Source: Rapana venosa (Eukaryota > Mollusca > Gastropoda > Neogastropoda > Muricidae). Taken from it: a stretch of 64,000 nucleotides of DNA. The notes beneath the pieces were generated by a model that saw nothing but the letters and a program-made list of their open reading frames with translations, made no database searches and was not told where the DNA came from. The DNA lies in the NCBI GenBank assembly GCA_028751875.1, contig CM054158.1, forward strand, positions 17,878,808-17,942,807, given 5' to 3'. Each line of letters starts with the position of its first letter. Within the stretch, counting starts at the first letter, position 1. This document shows, piece by piece, positions 63,957-64,000 of the stretch. The translations under genes were made by a program, and so were the position numbers.

Positions 63957-64000
63957 TTTTTAAACTTTGCACACATTTCAGTAGGACCTCCACCACATCC

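Noticed and set aside
63970..64000. Possible next DNAI7 exon after CACATTTCAG
   Set aside because: The previous exon ends in phase 0 and this candidate would begin with TAG in frame.

Overview
The window looks like metazoan nuclear DNA, most likely from a mollusc and probably a gastropod. It holds intron-rich animal genes with GT-AG splice sites and small exons, very many (GT)n/(GA)n microsatellites and homopolymer C/G runs, several tRNA-headed SINE families and decayed LINE 3' ends. The phylum is an inference from gene content and repeat style; no marker here proves it. I see no bacterial, viral, CRISPR or rRNA content.

Layout. (1) 1-3472: repeat-rich DNA downstream of ACTL6A, perhaps partly its 3' UTR. 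(2) 3473-18026, minus strand: a complete ACTL6A/BAF53 gene. I could join 14 coding exons with matching phases to give 430 codons plus stop, the length of the vertebrate protein. (3) About 18.03-19.73 kb: a compact divergent promoter region. (4) 19757-20677, plus strand: TSSC4, a U5 snRNP assembly factor, in one coding exon with an apparent frameshift close to its C-terminus. (5) 20.7-26.8 kb: convergent intergenic DNA made mostly of SINEs and LINE fragments, including one nested insertion. (6) 27012-29826, minus strand: ETFRF1 (LYRM5), two coding exons, with a dead LINE in its intron and a decayed tandem copy of its last-exon end just downstream. (7) 29.8-34.7 kb: divergent intergenic DNA with SINEs and a foldback element. 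(8) 34779 to beyond the right edge, plus strand: DNAI7 (CASC1), an axonemal dynein-associated protein. Sixteen coding exons, in phase throughout, give 599 codons; the last part of the protein (about 115 residues by comparison with the human protein) lies past position 64000.

The genes serve separate jobs: chromatin remodelling (ACTL6A), spliceosome assembly (TSSC4), mitochondrial electron-transfer flavoprotein control (ETFRF1) and ciliary dynein assembly (DNAI7). ETFRF1 and DNAI7 are also divergent neighbours in the human genome, so this pair appears to be old conserved microsynteny.

The most interesting non-genic content is a set of modular SINEs. One family joins a tRNA 5' half to a 5S rRNA-like internal promoter region, and two families with different tRNA heads end in the same roughly 100-bp 3' tail. 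Other points worth a look are a long foldback element, a SINE with a perfect 12-bp target duplication, and DNAI7 splice donors fused to GT microsatellites. All homology calls are from reading the sequence; no searches were run.
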